The notes: generated from the letters alone by a model not told the origin. 64,000 bases of DNA from Acanthosepion pharaonis (GCA_903632075.3 CAHIKZ030003485.1:815001-879000); one strand, 5' to 3'. Positions 10,859 through 20,928 are shown, counted from the first letter of the stretch. Program-made: numbers and translations.

Positions 10859-10989
10859 TCACGGATTAGGGGCGGCAGATGATCTACGTGGTTAACGGCA
10901 CAAACCATGGAACAATTGAAGGAAAGGCTGTGAACGAATATTTTCAGGAGGAGGAAGTAGGATTGTAAGGATTGCACCAAAGCGTCTTG

Positions 10990-11265
10990 CTTTCGTTTGA
11001 TTAAATTTTACGGCATATCAACCTCACGGGGTTATTTAATGCCGACAAAATTTTCATTGCTGGTAATATTTTTCCTTCAAAAATATATTGCAGGTAATAT
11101 TTTTTCAAAATGGTATAGCTCTGTAATATTTTTTCCCAAAAATGCATTGATTGTAATTTTTTTTTTCAAAAGATGCATTGCTGGTAATAATTTTTTTTTT
11201 ACGAAGTATTTCTGGTATTAAAACCCATTTTTACACTTTCATAGTGTTTTGACCCCGGTGTTAAG
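10990..11265 (+). repeat. Dispersed non-coding repeat, copy B (left part only)
   Basis: Starts TTTCGTTTG and CGGCATATCAACC, then GGTTATTTAATGCCGACAAA, and contains four diverged units of about 40 bp carrying variants of ATGCATTGCTGGTAAT plus a T run. It ends near CACTTTCATAGTGTTTTGAC. Copy C on the minus strand has the same start, word order and end. The ORF1 remnant at 11.2 kb runs antisense into the right end of this copy. Confidence 0.6.
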
Positions 11266-12645
11266 AGTTTTTTGCTTGTCCATTTTATGCTTAGTGGGTG
11301 AAGTGATCATAATTTCTATGCTCTCCAGTCTATTAGCACTTTGTTTCTTGTCATGTTTTGTTCTTTGAAGGTCTTTTGTTTCTGCTTGTCTGTTTGATCT
11401 TGTTTCCTTAGATTTTTCATTAAGTTCTTTTGACGATCTTTGTTTGGATGATGACCATTCCCTCGTTTGAGATGGGATAGAGTTTTGTTCATCTATTTCC
11501 ATTTCGTTTGATTCATCAATGATCATGTACTGGGTTGTGTTATTTTTTATGAACGTTTTGATTCTCTTGGGAATGTTAAAAGGATTCTATTTCTTGAAGG
11601 ATTTTTGTACCCTGGATTGTGATTTTCGGAGTTAATTGTTTTGATTCTTTTTTGTTCAATGTTGAGGGGATAGGATTTGTTTTGTCTATGGAAGTTTGAT
11701 TTATGTGTGATATACAAGTTTTTAGTAATTCTATTAGACTTTTTAATTCATTTATTAGAGTTAGAAGATCTTGGCTTCTTAGATGTCATTTTGGTGATTT
11801 GACATTTTGACGATATTTGCATCTGATGTTGGAAGTGAATAAGATTCAACCTGTTTTCTGGCTTCTTGGAACAAGATGTTTTGCATGTATTTTATTCGTA
11901 TTATTTCCTTCTCCTTTTTCCAGATGTTACACGCTTTATAGACTGCTGAGTGTTTGTTTTTTTTTTGTTTTTTTTTGTACAGTTTGGACATAAAGGAGGC
12001 CTTTCACAGAGTGACTCTTAATGATCCGACTCAAGTTCTCCACATCTTCGACAGACTGATGCTCTCGAACAAAGATTTTGTAGATGACATTTGTGATATC
12101 TACGGAGATTAGGAATGTATGGCTTTACCTTGACTGTCTTAGCTCTTTATTTCTTTAGGTTTGTTGAATGTCAAAATGTACGCATTTGTGCTTATTGAGG
12201 CGTCATTTCTTTTTATTTGAATTCTTTTGACGTCTGTTACTCCTTGCTTATTTAGGGTGTCATCATTTTTAATTTCTTCTGGTGAGCAGTGACAGCTCTG
12301 TACATTTTATTACTCCCTTAGATGAATTAAGAAATTGATGGGGGTAAGCCTTTACTTTATTGTTGTTTATTTGCTTGTTTTTTAGTAATTTTTCTGTGTC
12401 TTTTTTTGGTTTTTATTTGAATTAAAAGTGTATTATTTTTCTTTCTTTTTTTTTACAGATTTTGGTTCAATCATGGCCGATATAACCCTTTGCAACAGAA
12501 AAGGAGACACTTTTGATATTTTACCATCTAGTGATTCTATAATTATGAAAGTTGGAAATTGTTTTTTCTTGGTATTTCGTTTTCAGTTTCTGCTTCAGAA
12601 GTCTCATGTCTCTTGGTTCGTTTCTAAGAGAATTGCCATATAATT
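11239..12645 (-). mobile_element. LINE ORF1 (Jockey-type gag-like protein), decayed
   Basis: Read on the minus strand, blocks appear in the order expected for a Jockey-type ORF1, which binds RNA. First is FPTFIIIESLDGKISKVSPF and LLQRVISAMIEPKSVKK (12570-12465). Next is LTPINFLIHLRE (12350-12310), then NKQGVTDVKRIQIKRN and STNAYILTFNKPKEIK (12260-12150). Then comes a zinc-knuckle area with CRRCGE and PPLCPNCTKK (12055-11975), and KHSAVYKACNIWKKEKEIIR and MQNILFQEARKQVES (11960-11850). A further acidic and basic stretch (11526-11265) is probably the C-terminus. Several stops and frameshifts interrupt it, and no ORF2 follows: the sequence is cut at repeat copy B. The upstream 12646-13565 is probably its 5' UTR. 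Confidence 0.7.
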
Positions 12646-13099
12646 TTGATTTTTATATTCACCGTCTGTGTTTCCCACCCACCTCGGAGTTCCTTCTTAA
12701 GGGACGCTATCAGGGATGACGAATCCCATTCGCCTTGATCCACCAGGGCTACGCAGACAGTATAGTTATGATGAAAGTGGATACGAGCACCCGCATTCCC
12801 CACCATATCTACCCAAGTATAGTATGATTGATGTCAGGATTTTGCAGCTATATCGGAGCCATTATCTATCATCCCAACTAGACCATGCCACTATGTGACT
12901 AGCCAATTAGAATGGGTTAGGTTATTCCATTTGCCCATCTATCCTAGGTAGGGACCGGTGACGTGTTGTGGACACTCTTGGTCATTCTATACCGAATCAG
13001 CAGTCATTCAATCAACAGGACTCCGTCCCAGGCATCACAGGTCGCCACCCACGGCAAGCGGGTAGCCACGTTGAGGAGAATATGTAGTTTTCTGGAATC
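12646..13099 (-). other. Probable 5' untranslated region of the minus-strand LINE
   Basis: Lies between repeat copy C and ORF1 on the minus strand and is more GC-rich than the surroundings. It has no protein signature of its own on either strand. Its assignment rests on position and orientation only. Confidence 0.4.
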
Positions 13100-13565
13100 G
13101 GTTTTTGTAATTGTTCATTTTATATATTGCAAGTTGATCGTCCTAGGTATGACGATAAAGTACAACCGGCAGCAAGGCCTCTGCTGAAGAGGTTTTGAGA
13201 AGTTTTAATTGCTGTTGTTGCCACGTCCATACTGACCTAGGGTGGTAGCACTTGTTAGTTTCCCAGCTATGGGCAAATAGTTAACCTACAAAACAGTGTC
13301 AAAACACTATGAAAGTATAAAAATAGATTTTTATTTTAAAAATACTAGTAATAAATTTTTGGAAAAAAAATTACCAGCAATACATTTGACTGTCGACAAA
13401 AACCCTCTTTTCAAAAATACGTCAATGAAACCCGATCTACAAACTGATTTCTTACAAAGAATACATATTCTATTCTTACAAATCTACTGTAAAAATTTTG
13501 TTTGCATTAAATAACCGATTGAGGCGTTGATATGCCATAAAACAAACGAAACGAAACAATTCAAG
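13100..13565 (-). repeat. Dispersed non-coding repeat, copy C (most complete)
   Basis: On the minus strand it runs from TTTCGTTTG and GGCATATCAACGCC through GGTTATTTAATGC, T-rich GTATTGCTGGTAATT units and ACTTTCATAGTGTTTTGACA. It continues to CTATTTGCCCATAGCTGGG, AACAACAGCAATTAAAAC, CTCAAAACCTC and GCCGGTTGTACTTTATCGTC. It is the only copy with both halves complete. It lies about 3.2 kb from copy A in inverted orientation. Confidence 0.65.
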
Positions 13566-13584
13566 AATACTCACCAAAATCATT

Positions 13585-14075
13585 TTGATAAGAATTATGA
13601 ATTTTGGAAGGAAATTTAATGGTCTTGGGAAACATGTTTTACATGTTTCGATGGAAATTGGTAAAGCTCAAGTATTAAATAACGTTATCTCTGCAGGGAA
13701 ACACGGGGATGGTTGCTTGATGTTCTGGACATGTTTTGAAATTTTTTTTTATGTTTACTTACGAGTTGAAGAAGACTGCAAATCTGGGATATCAGTAAGC
13801 CTTCTTGCAGGATAATTATCAGAATCAGAATTCGAATTTTGTGAAAACATGGTTGAAAACAAATAGGATTGATGTTTTCTATGGAAAACTCATATCCCAA
13901 AACTTAATCCGATAGAAATTTTCTAAGGACAGGTTAGGGTAAGGGAAAGGAATCCTAAGAATCTCCAAAAATGAGAATCTATTTGTCAAGAGGAGTGGAA
14001 GAAAATGGTGAATGAATTGATGAAAGGTGAAAATTGTAAGAAAGGATTATCGCTATGCATTATTGACTATTAATT
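13585..14075 (+). mobile_element. Tc1-like transposase relic, C-terminal half
   Basis: The frame at 13585-13815 gives QVLNNVISAGKHGDGCLMFW, the KHGGG-x-LMVWGCF-type block of Tc1 transposases. After frame changes, NFVKTWLKTNRIDVFYGK appears near 13835-13890, the region after the second catalytic aspartate. The family's catalytic DN before this block is not visible. PKLNPIEIF (13895-13925) replaces the SPDLNPIE motif, so the aspartate is lost. RNPKNLQK and EEWKKMVNELMKG (13945-14030) complete the C-terminus. It is clearly inactive. The N-terminal half is absent here. It need not derive from the same insertion as the N-terminal relic at 5.7-6.2 kb. Confidence 0.7.
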
Positions 14076-14864
14076 AAAGATGCCAATAATTACGTCGTTA
14101 TTAAAAGTTTTGATTTGCAATGAAATAATTTTCAAAAATGTTTTCTTAGGTATAATGCATACCGGTGTAGTTTTATCAAAATATTACTTTTTATTTTTCT
14201 ATTCATCAAGTTAAAATTTAATTATAGCCCCAAAATGATTTTTTATTGAACCGTATCCCATTAATTTTGAAGATCACTATCGATGTTAGAAACAACAATT
14301 AGATGTTCATGAATCGTTGGAAAATGGCGACAAAACCTTTACGTTGTGTTTCGTATGACACAGAAATCGACTTTTTCATGTGTTTTCCTTCGGGATTTAT
14401 TGTCTACTTTTTTTTCTAGTCTGTCTCATTCATTGACATAAGACATTACAATGACTCTTATAATTCTACCAATACTCTGTGGAAATGGATTTCTTTTCTC
14501 GCGTCGCATTTGTACATCATTGACTCGAGTTCACAAAAGAGAAGAAAAAAAAGCATAAGAATGAATGCTTCATCGATCCAGAAAATAAACAAATAAAATT
14601 ACAAGAGTAGGTTTTTAAAATATAATTTCAATGCTTTTTAAATATTGTTAATCGATAGACTTATGCTGTCTCGTTATAAGGCTTCTATAACAAAATTACT
14701 AATAAAGGAATATACGTTCAGACGAAACATTTTATTTTAAATCTCACACTGTTTACTTAAAAGGTCAAAGAGTTTATTTAGTTCAGCCAATACCCAAGGG
14801 AAACTAGTCATTCAAGTCACATTTATATTAATTATTATCCCATAAATAAAAGGGAAATATTTAG
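14076..14864. other. Unassigned AT-rich region
   Basis: Probably begins with 3' untranslated DNA of the Tc1-like element. No other feature recognised. Confidence 0.35.
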
Positions 14865-15090
14865 GTGTGCGGTGTGGAGTAATGGGTAACAGCTCGAAAT
14901 AAGAAAAAGGAAAGCCGAGTTCGAATTCCAGTCAGCTTCATTACAAACTTACGCGCATCTTACGACTGAGTTCTATAGCCTTGATTGGCAACCAGTCTAT
15001 GGTAGAAATGATAACATACTGCGAGAAAATCTTCCCCCTAGTCAGGCATGAATCGAAAGAGACATGATGGCACTTGATTTACTGACTGAC
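14865..15090 (+). mobile_element. tRNA-derived SINE
   Basis: The head resembles a tRNA: TGTGGAGTAATGGGTAAC (A-box-like, about 14872-14889) and GAGTTCGAATTCC (B box, 14917-14929), about 40 bp apart, as in RNA polymerase III promoters. The body contains GTTCTATAGCCTTGATTGG (14970-14988), shared with the minus-strand SINE at 15.6-15.9 kb. It carries no protein; spread would have relied on a LINE. tRNA-derived retroposons are known from octopus, which fits the rest of the window. The right end is approximate. Confidence 0.7.
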
Positions 15091-15599
15091 TGATATTATG
15101 CGCGCGCCCTGTGGACATATGGATGTATAGAGAACGGAAACAGAGAATAGGAGACAGTATCACATACTTCGCCGTTTAGAGAATATAAGGTCTGCCTATC
15201 GAACAAGGACACTTTGTGAGCCGCATACAACAAACTAATCGGAAGTAATTGATGAAGTCATTAAGTAAAACATAATTACGTTTTATTAAGCTTTTGACTT
15301 CAGCGATTACTATGACTGATTCAAATTTCGTGTTTTCAATACATCTATTTAATTTTTCAATTAATTTCATTTCTTGGATTTCAAAAATTCAGGCTTAATC
15401 GTTGATTGATTTATGGTGAAAGAGGAAATTCGGGAATCTGTACAAGACGCATTCTCATTGTAACAAAAAGATTTCATTGACCCTAAATTTATTAAATAAC
15501 TCTTTCCTTATGAACTTTCTACAAGATTTCCTTTCTTTAGATTATGAAGATAAGAATGAAGCATATTCAGATATGAAATGGTAGAACATCAGCCGACCA
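15091..15599. other. Unassigned AT-rich region
   Basis: The 64-codon frame at 15176-15370 (-) has no known motif. No repeat recognised. Confidence 0.35.
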
Positions 15600-15870
15600 T
15601 CAACACTTTTTGAAGGGCCGAATACAGAGACCTGGTGCAATATGTACCAAAATGTCTCCAAACGACCCTCCGCAGGTTTTGAATTCAGAGTTGCCATCCA
15701 AGGCTGTAGAACCCAGTCTGTCCTGCTATTTACCCATAGCTGGAGGGAGAAGAAGAGGATTCACACCTTTCTCAAGGGTATTAGCACATAAGTGAATGTA
15801 ATGGATTCGACTGGAATTTGAACTCTCCGATTTCGCAATCCAAGCCGCTATTCATTACTCCACCGTGTTG
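15600..15870 (-). mobile_element. tRNA-derived SINE, same core as the copy at 14.9 kb
   Basis: On the minus strand the head has GGTGGAGTAATGAATAGC (A-box-like, 15865-15848) and GAGTTCAAATTCC (B box with one change, 15825-15813). The core GTTCTACAGCCTTGGATGG (15712-15694) matches the other SINE's core with three differences. The body then runs to about 15600. The shared head and core show one family. Confidence 0.7.
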
Positions 15871-15899
15871 TGTGCATGTGATATCACATAATATAACTT

Positions 15900-16285
15900 T
15901 TCACTACTTCCTTTTTGCTATTTCCAACTCTTGCTTGCTCGCTTACGTCTCTTCATTTATTTGCTCAAAAATTTCAAGTAGTTTTCCCCCCTGGTTGCCT
16001 TTACTTCTCTTGCCTTCCATATTCCCTACGAGTGACGAATTCTCTAAGCCTTCTTTCTTCTCATGCCCACACAAGATCTCAGCTGTATCTTTCAGACGCT
16101 TATCAAAAGTCCCTTTGTGTTTCCGATTCTTCTTTAAGAGTCTTCCTTTATTACATAATTTCCTTTGTATTCTCAAGTATTTTCTTTGCATGAGAAAAAG
16201 TCTACACTTTCTCCTGCTGTATAGGATTTCGTGAAGGTATTTACTAAACTTAGCCACTTCTGACTTAGGGTTACAATACATAAAT
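15900..16285 (-). mobile_element. RTE/BovB-like LINE C-terminal fragment
   Basis: The 112-codon minus-strand frame (16281-15943) aligns by eye with the RTE-type ORF2 tail. It reads LLKKNRKHKGTFDKRLKDTA, then GHEKKEGLENSSLVGNMEG and KRSKGNQGGKLLEIFEQINE. These match the RKRQ-FLGHVMRKEGLEN and GKR-RGRQ-LxSLxxW blocks. The frame is intact here, but the protein is only a fragment with no RT core. It belongs to a different subfamily from the copy at 3.1 kb. It lies directly next to the minus-strand SINE, in the same orientation. Confidence 0.55.
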
Positions 16286-18025
16286 ATCCACTAGAATTGA
16301 AATCACTATCAATGACCTGTGAGATGAGTTTGTTACCGTCGTTCATGACAGCTACTCACGTATTCACTATACTTACCCGCACTTTAACGGAATCACAACA
16401 CTGGGGCACTCAGTATGGTTCGAAATCATTGCGAATTCCTAATCAACACCCTAAGACAGACACACTTTATCTAATTATTCACTAAGCTTAATCTATTGAA
16501 GATCTAATCACTAACAATATCTTGCGAGATTAGTTCATTAAATATTGCTTTAGTGCAGGTACCAAGATAGATATGGCAAAGTTTAACTTATTCTATTAGA
16601 GAGTTTCAAAACTGGAGCTGCAAATTAGAATATAGCTAACAAAGGATTGCGAGATTATTTTCACTCTAGAACAAGCGTCCTATGATAGGATGAAAACGTT
16701 ATTCACGTGTTTTGTTTCGTTTTTTTTTTTTTTTTTTGGTTTGTTTTGTTTTGTTTTTTACTACCGTTATATCAATGCATTATATAAGCAATGTCTTTAT
16801 TTATAGTAAATGCACGATGTTCCTGTCAGACTGATACCTTATCAATACAAGTTTATCGATACATCAAGTAATTCCTTTCCGTACGAAACGACAGAGAATT
16901 AATAGGAGAAACAAACTCTGTAGTCGAAGTGAATTTGAGAAAAATAAAAGGAAAAATGAACAAAATATTTCAAATGATTATCTCGTCTTTGTTGTTCTTA
17001 AAGAACTGGAACTCTTCGTCTGGAACTATTCAATAAAAGATTGTGCCGAAAAAAGAGAACAGTTTGGTCGTGTGATAATACATTTCATTTGATATCGTTT
17101 TCATAAAAGGCATTGGCATTTTGGAGCCAATCTGCCTTGCGTGAAGAAAGAGAATTCACTCATGTGTTCATTCTAACGATAACACAAATATTTTCACTTG
17201 GTTGTCAAATTAATCTTGTGTTTCGACTAAAATATTCGACCCATCAATGCAAGGCACATGGATATTAAGCCAACCAACATGAAGAGATCTCATGAAATTG
17301 TTCAATAATACAAATAAACTTCCATTGATTACGTTTGCAAGTAAAGATTTTATGTGAATGTTAGTAAAAGTTATAGGTTTTTATTAGTCGATCTTTAAAA
17401 AAATAAGAGTAAGTTTCATTGGAGCAAACTAAAAGAAATGGGGTCAGGAAGATTGTGTTAAGTCATTCTTCTAAGAAAAGATTATTTGCTTGGAAAATCA
17501 GCATTCGAAATATTGGGTATCACCTGACACTGAACACGCATTCAACAGGTTGCACCCCCCCAAAAAAAAACAGGGAATTTTACATTAACGCTATGGTGAA
17601 AAAAATTAACTAGTATATAAAAAAATAACAATATATTTTACTATATGAATGAACTAAAAAAATAACTAACATATAAATCTTTTAACCATTTGTTGTTAAA
17701 AATTTTCAACAAAAGGTGATTGTTCTCTTTAAGAAAGTTTATCCATCTTCGAGACTGAAAAATGCCAAGGAATTTTGCTAGAATTCTTTAGTTTGAATAC
17801 CACATCTAACATTTGTATTTTTATTTTGTTTTAAGCGACTAAATTTCGATCTTTTGCTTTTGTTTCAAAATACTGCAACAAAAATTACAACAATAAAATA
17901 AACTGTACCAAATTCCCTCTTTTTTTTTTTTTTTTTTTGGCAGGGGGCACCGTGTTGTGAAAATTTAATTCCTGAAATGGCTACGTGAAATCAAAATTGT
18001 CTGCTGTCATCTTCGAATGGCTCAT
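16286..18025. other. Unassigned AT-rich region with T runs
   Basis: Contains T/G-rich runs at about 16716-16760 and a T run at 17921-17938. The frame at 17419-17613 (+) has no recognised domain. Nothing else supported in about 1.7 kb. Confidence 0.35.
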
Positions 18026-18655
18026 CTTACGCACATGCCTCGTAATGCGCATTACGGGAGTCCGGCTACGGCAAACGAAGGCCTTCGAGAAAATTACGCA
18101 CTTTACGCACTCACCTTCCAAGGCGCATTACGGCAGTCCGGCTACGGTAAACGAAGGCATTCGACGAACTTAGGCATTTAACGATTCTACGGGACTTACG
18201 CACATGCCTCGTAATGCGCATTACGGGAGTCCGGCTACGGCAAACGAAGGCCTTCTACGGGACTTACGCACATGCCTCTTAAGGCGCATTACGGGAGTCC
18301 GGCTACGGCAAACGAAGGCCTTCGACAAAATTACGCACTTTACGCACTTACCTTCTAAGGCGCATTACGGGAGTCCGGCTACGGTAAACGAAGGCCACCG
18401 AAATTAGGCACTACTTCGGGCTAGTGGTCCCATGACCACTGTCCAGGCACGACGCACGTCCGGCTACGGCAAACGAAGGCATTTGACAAACTTAGGCATT
18501 TAACGATTCTACGGGACTTACGCACATGCCTCGTAATGCGCATTACATGGGAGTCCGGCTACGGCAAACGAAGGCCTTCTACGGGACTTACGCATGCCTC
18601 TTAAGGCGCATTACGGGAGTCCGGCTACGGCAAACGAAGGCCTTCGACAAAATTA
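18026..18655 (+). repeat. CpG-rich palindromic satellite with higher-order structure
   Basis: Eight copies of the core TCCGGCTACGG(C/T)AAACGAAGG start at 18061, 18137, 18230, 18298, 18374, 18459, 18554 and 18620. Spacings are 76, 93, 68, 76, 85, 95 and 66 bp. The pattern repeats at about 322 bp (18137/18230/18298 against 18459/18554/18620), a higher-order repeat of four monomers. Units contain self-complementary words: CGTAATGCGCATTACG (16 bp) and CGAAGGCCTTCG (12 bp). One spacer holds a hairpin (AGTGGTC, loop CCAT, GACCACT, 18423-18440). GC and CpG content are far above the flanks. It is not a CRISPR: spacers are themselves repeats. Frames across it are artefacts. Confidence 0.9.
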
Positions 18656-18991
18656 CAGATCCATTTTTTAATGGGCATTTTGTCAAGAACTTGCAAAAGA
18701 TCCTAACGAATCATTTCTCTCATTCTCAAATTCTCTGTTCGAATCTGCCGAACTTTTTCCCAATTCATAATAATTCTGTTATCAGTTGCCCACTTAATAT
18801 TTGTTCTGAGTGCATTCCTTCCATATTGGCATCTGTTCTTTAGCTTTTTAGTTTCCCACTTTCTCATTCATGTTAGAACTGTGCGACACAAAATCCCTAA
18901 ATTTCTTCATAGCATATTCACCATTAGCCATTTTAATAACGCCAACGTGTCAGCAACACTTTTAGCACTTTATGTGTGTGTGTGTACTTGT
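18656..18991. other. Unassigned sequence between satellite and hairpin
   Basis: The frame at 18526-18843 leaves the satellite and continues without any known motif. A short (TG)n run lies at 18973-18985. Confidence 0.35.
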
Positions 18992-19118
18992 AATATGAAT
19001 AAAGAAAAAAGAAAACTTAGAAGACGCGTTTCGTCCTCTGAGGGGTTTTATCAAGAAAAATGCTTTAATAAAGTCCTTTAGAGGATGAAACGCGTTGACT
19101 AAGATAAGTTTGTCTTTA

Positions 19119-19126
<8 letters not shown>
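18992..19126. repeat. Inverted repeat (hairpin 1) next to (TA)n
   Basis: Arms of about 55-60 bp (from 18992 and to 19126) around a short centre near 19050-19065. The left arm has GAATAAAG and ACGCGTTTCGTCCTCTGAGG; the complement of the right arm has GAATAAAGAC and ACGCGTTTCATCCTCTAAAGG. Each arm contains CGAAAC or TGAAAC before GCGT, preceded by a small stem. The arrangement is reminiscent of a hammerhead-ribozyme core. The right arm runs straight into the (TA)n tract. Confidence 0.75.
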
Positions 19127-19179
<53 letters not shown>

Positions 19180-19186
19180 ATATATT
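19122..19186. repeat. (TA)n microsatellite
   Basis: TA units with a TATG interruption near 19171-19176. Confidence 0.95.
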
Positions 19187-19250
19187 ATGAAATGGACAAA
19201 GTCCGACAGCTATTTTTAAGACATTTTTTATGTTTATACGTTCTTTTTAT

Positions 19251-19398
19251 AGATACAAATATTTAAGTAAATGCTCGGATTATAATAAACTATTAAACAA
19301 CATTTACCGGCCTATGTAAATTTCTCGGACATTCAGGCCGATAAATGTTGTTAATACTGTTTATTATAAATCGAGAACTTACTTAAATATTTGTATCT
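19251..19398. repeat. Inverted repeat (hairpin 2), ~62-bp arms
   Basis: Left arm 19251-19312 and right arm 19336-19398 are complementary at roughly 85 percent or better, around a 23-nt loop. Shared words include AGATACAAATATTTAAGTAA, TTATAATAAAC and CATTTACCGGCC. A (TA)n tract begins 7 bp after the right arm. Sequence unrelated to hairpin 1. Confidence 0.85.
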
Positions 19399-19404
19399 TA
19401 TCTT

Positions 19405-19425
19405 AATATATATATATATATATAT
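19405..19425. repeat. (TA)n microsatellite
   Basis: Short TA run immediately right of hairpin 2. Confidence 0.95.
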
Positions 19426-19568
19426 TCAACCTAAATTTTGCGTATTGCAAAAATTCAGAGCATAAACAATTTTATTATGTCAACCTATGAATTTAAACTA
19501 CTACTGACATTGATTATGTCTCTGCTTGTACTACTTGGATACGTTTGTATGCGCTGTTTTATTGTATA

Positions 19569-19613
<45 letters not shown>

Positions 19614-19625
19614 TTTATATATATA

Positions 19626-19680
<55 letters not shown>
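19569..19680. repeat. Interrupted (TA)n microsatellite
   Basis: Three TA runs separated by CAGATT and TATTTA interruptions. The IYIYIY frame over it is an artefact. Confidence 0.95.
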
Positions 19681-19682
<2 letters not shown>

Positions 19683-19834
19683 ATGATACAATATGGTAAA
19701 CTGTATGGAATTTCCAGGACAATATAGATCCAGGAGAGCTCTATGTCAAAAGACAGAGCAAAATTATTAATAATTAAAGAATATCAAGCAATTCAATTTG
19801 TTATTTCATGAGAGCTCTATAAAATGCAGGTCTC

Positions 19835-19886
19835 AATCTTCAAGACCTACAAACCTTTGTGATTCTGTTTGTAGGTCTTGAAGATT
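19835..19886. repeat. Perfect 20-bp hairpin (hairpin 3)
   Basis: AATCTTCAAGACCTACAAAC (19835-19854) and its exact reverse complement (19867-19886) around a 12-nt loop. Confidence 0.95.
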
Positions 19887-20002
19887 AAGAACTGCTTTTT
19901 TTAAAATTCACATAAAATAAAAATTATTACCTATAGGAATCTGAAGTGTTTAATCTCTTTAATTAATAATATATACATATATATACATATAAATGTATAT
20001 AT

Positions 20003-20212
20003 TTAATTAGGAAACGAACAACTTTAAGGGTTTATTGATTATATTTTATTTCCCCAGGAAGGTGATTTTTCCTGGTTCCTCAGATTTCATTTCAAGTATA
20101 AAACCATTTTTTATGCTTGTAAATGTGATCTGAGGAACCAGGAAAAAACACCTTCCTGGGGAAATAAAATATAATCAATTGGACCCTTAAGGTTGCCTAT
20201 TTTCTAATTAAA
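20003..20212. repeat. Long inverted repeat (hairpin 4), ~83-bp arms
   Basis: Left arm 20003-20085 and right arm 20128-20212 pair around a 42-nt loop. Shared words include TTAATTAG, TGATTATATTTTATTTCCCC and AGGAAGGTG, then CCTGGTTCCTCAGAT. Most mismatches and small gaps lie in the outer 35 bp. TA-rich sequence abuts the left side and (TA)n follows 85 bp to the right. Confidence 0.9.
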
Positions 20213-20294
20213 TTAATATTTGCTCTGGTTTGACATTGAGCTCTCTGGATTGCATTCTCCTTGGGATTATCCATACGGATTACCAAACTTTTTC

Positions 20295-20296
<2 letters not shown>

Positions 20297-20355
<59 letters not shown>
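20297..20355. repeat. (TA)n microsatellite
   Basis: About 29 TA units. Confidence 0.97.
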
Positions 20356-20359
<4 letters not shown>

Positions 20360-20884
20360 TAGAATGTATTTATAGTTATAGCGTGAAAATGGTGAAGGAC
20401 ACTTTAAAGAAAAGCGTATTAAAGCGTATAGATATCTGGAAAGTACACTTGCATCGATCTGAAGCTATTCCTGATATGCAAGCATTAAAATAGTGTAAAT
20501 GCATAGAGTAGAACTACTGTTCACGATATTGAAGTTGTTATCAATTTCCATACACAGCTGTATCGACGTATTAGAAAGCATAGGTAGATTGGAAGGCGGC
20601 AGAACAGTGTGATTAATCTGAATTAAAGTTTGTCTGGTATTTTGAGGTGGAGATGTAATTTATGTTTCTCCTACGCCCGATCGATACTGTGCAACTTTAG
20701 ACTGACAATGTTGCAAAAGAATTAAAAGAAAACATTACGCGTCAGTTTGCAGAAGCTCATCCCAATTGAGAAGCAGTCTCTTCGACTCAAGTCATATTTG
20801 ATAGCTCGAGTTGGCAATTTTAAAATATGTCATTATTGTTTGATTTAATTGCAGTATTTAAACAGAAAGGTTTCATAATTAATG
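20356..20884. other. Unassigned region
   Basis: No coding, RNA or repeat signature recognised in about 530 bp. Confidence 0.35.
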
Positions 20885-20885
20885 A

Positions 20886-20928
<43 letters not shown>

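Noticed and set aside
19545..19727. Ile/Tyr repeat protein
   Set aside because: Translation of (TA)n microsatellites.
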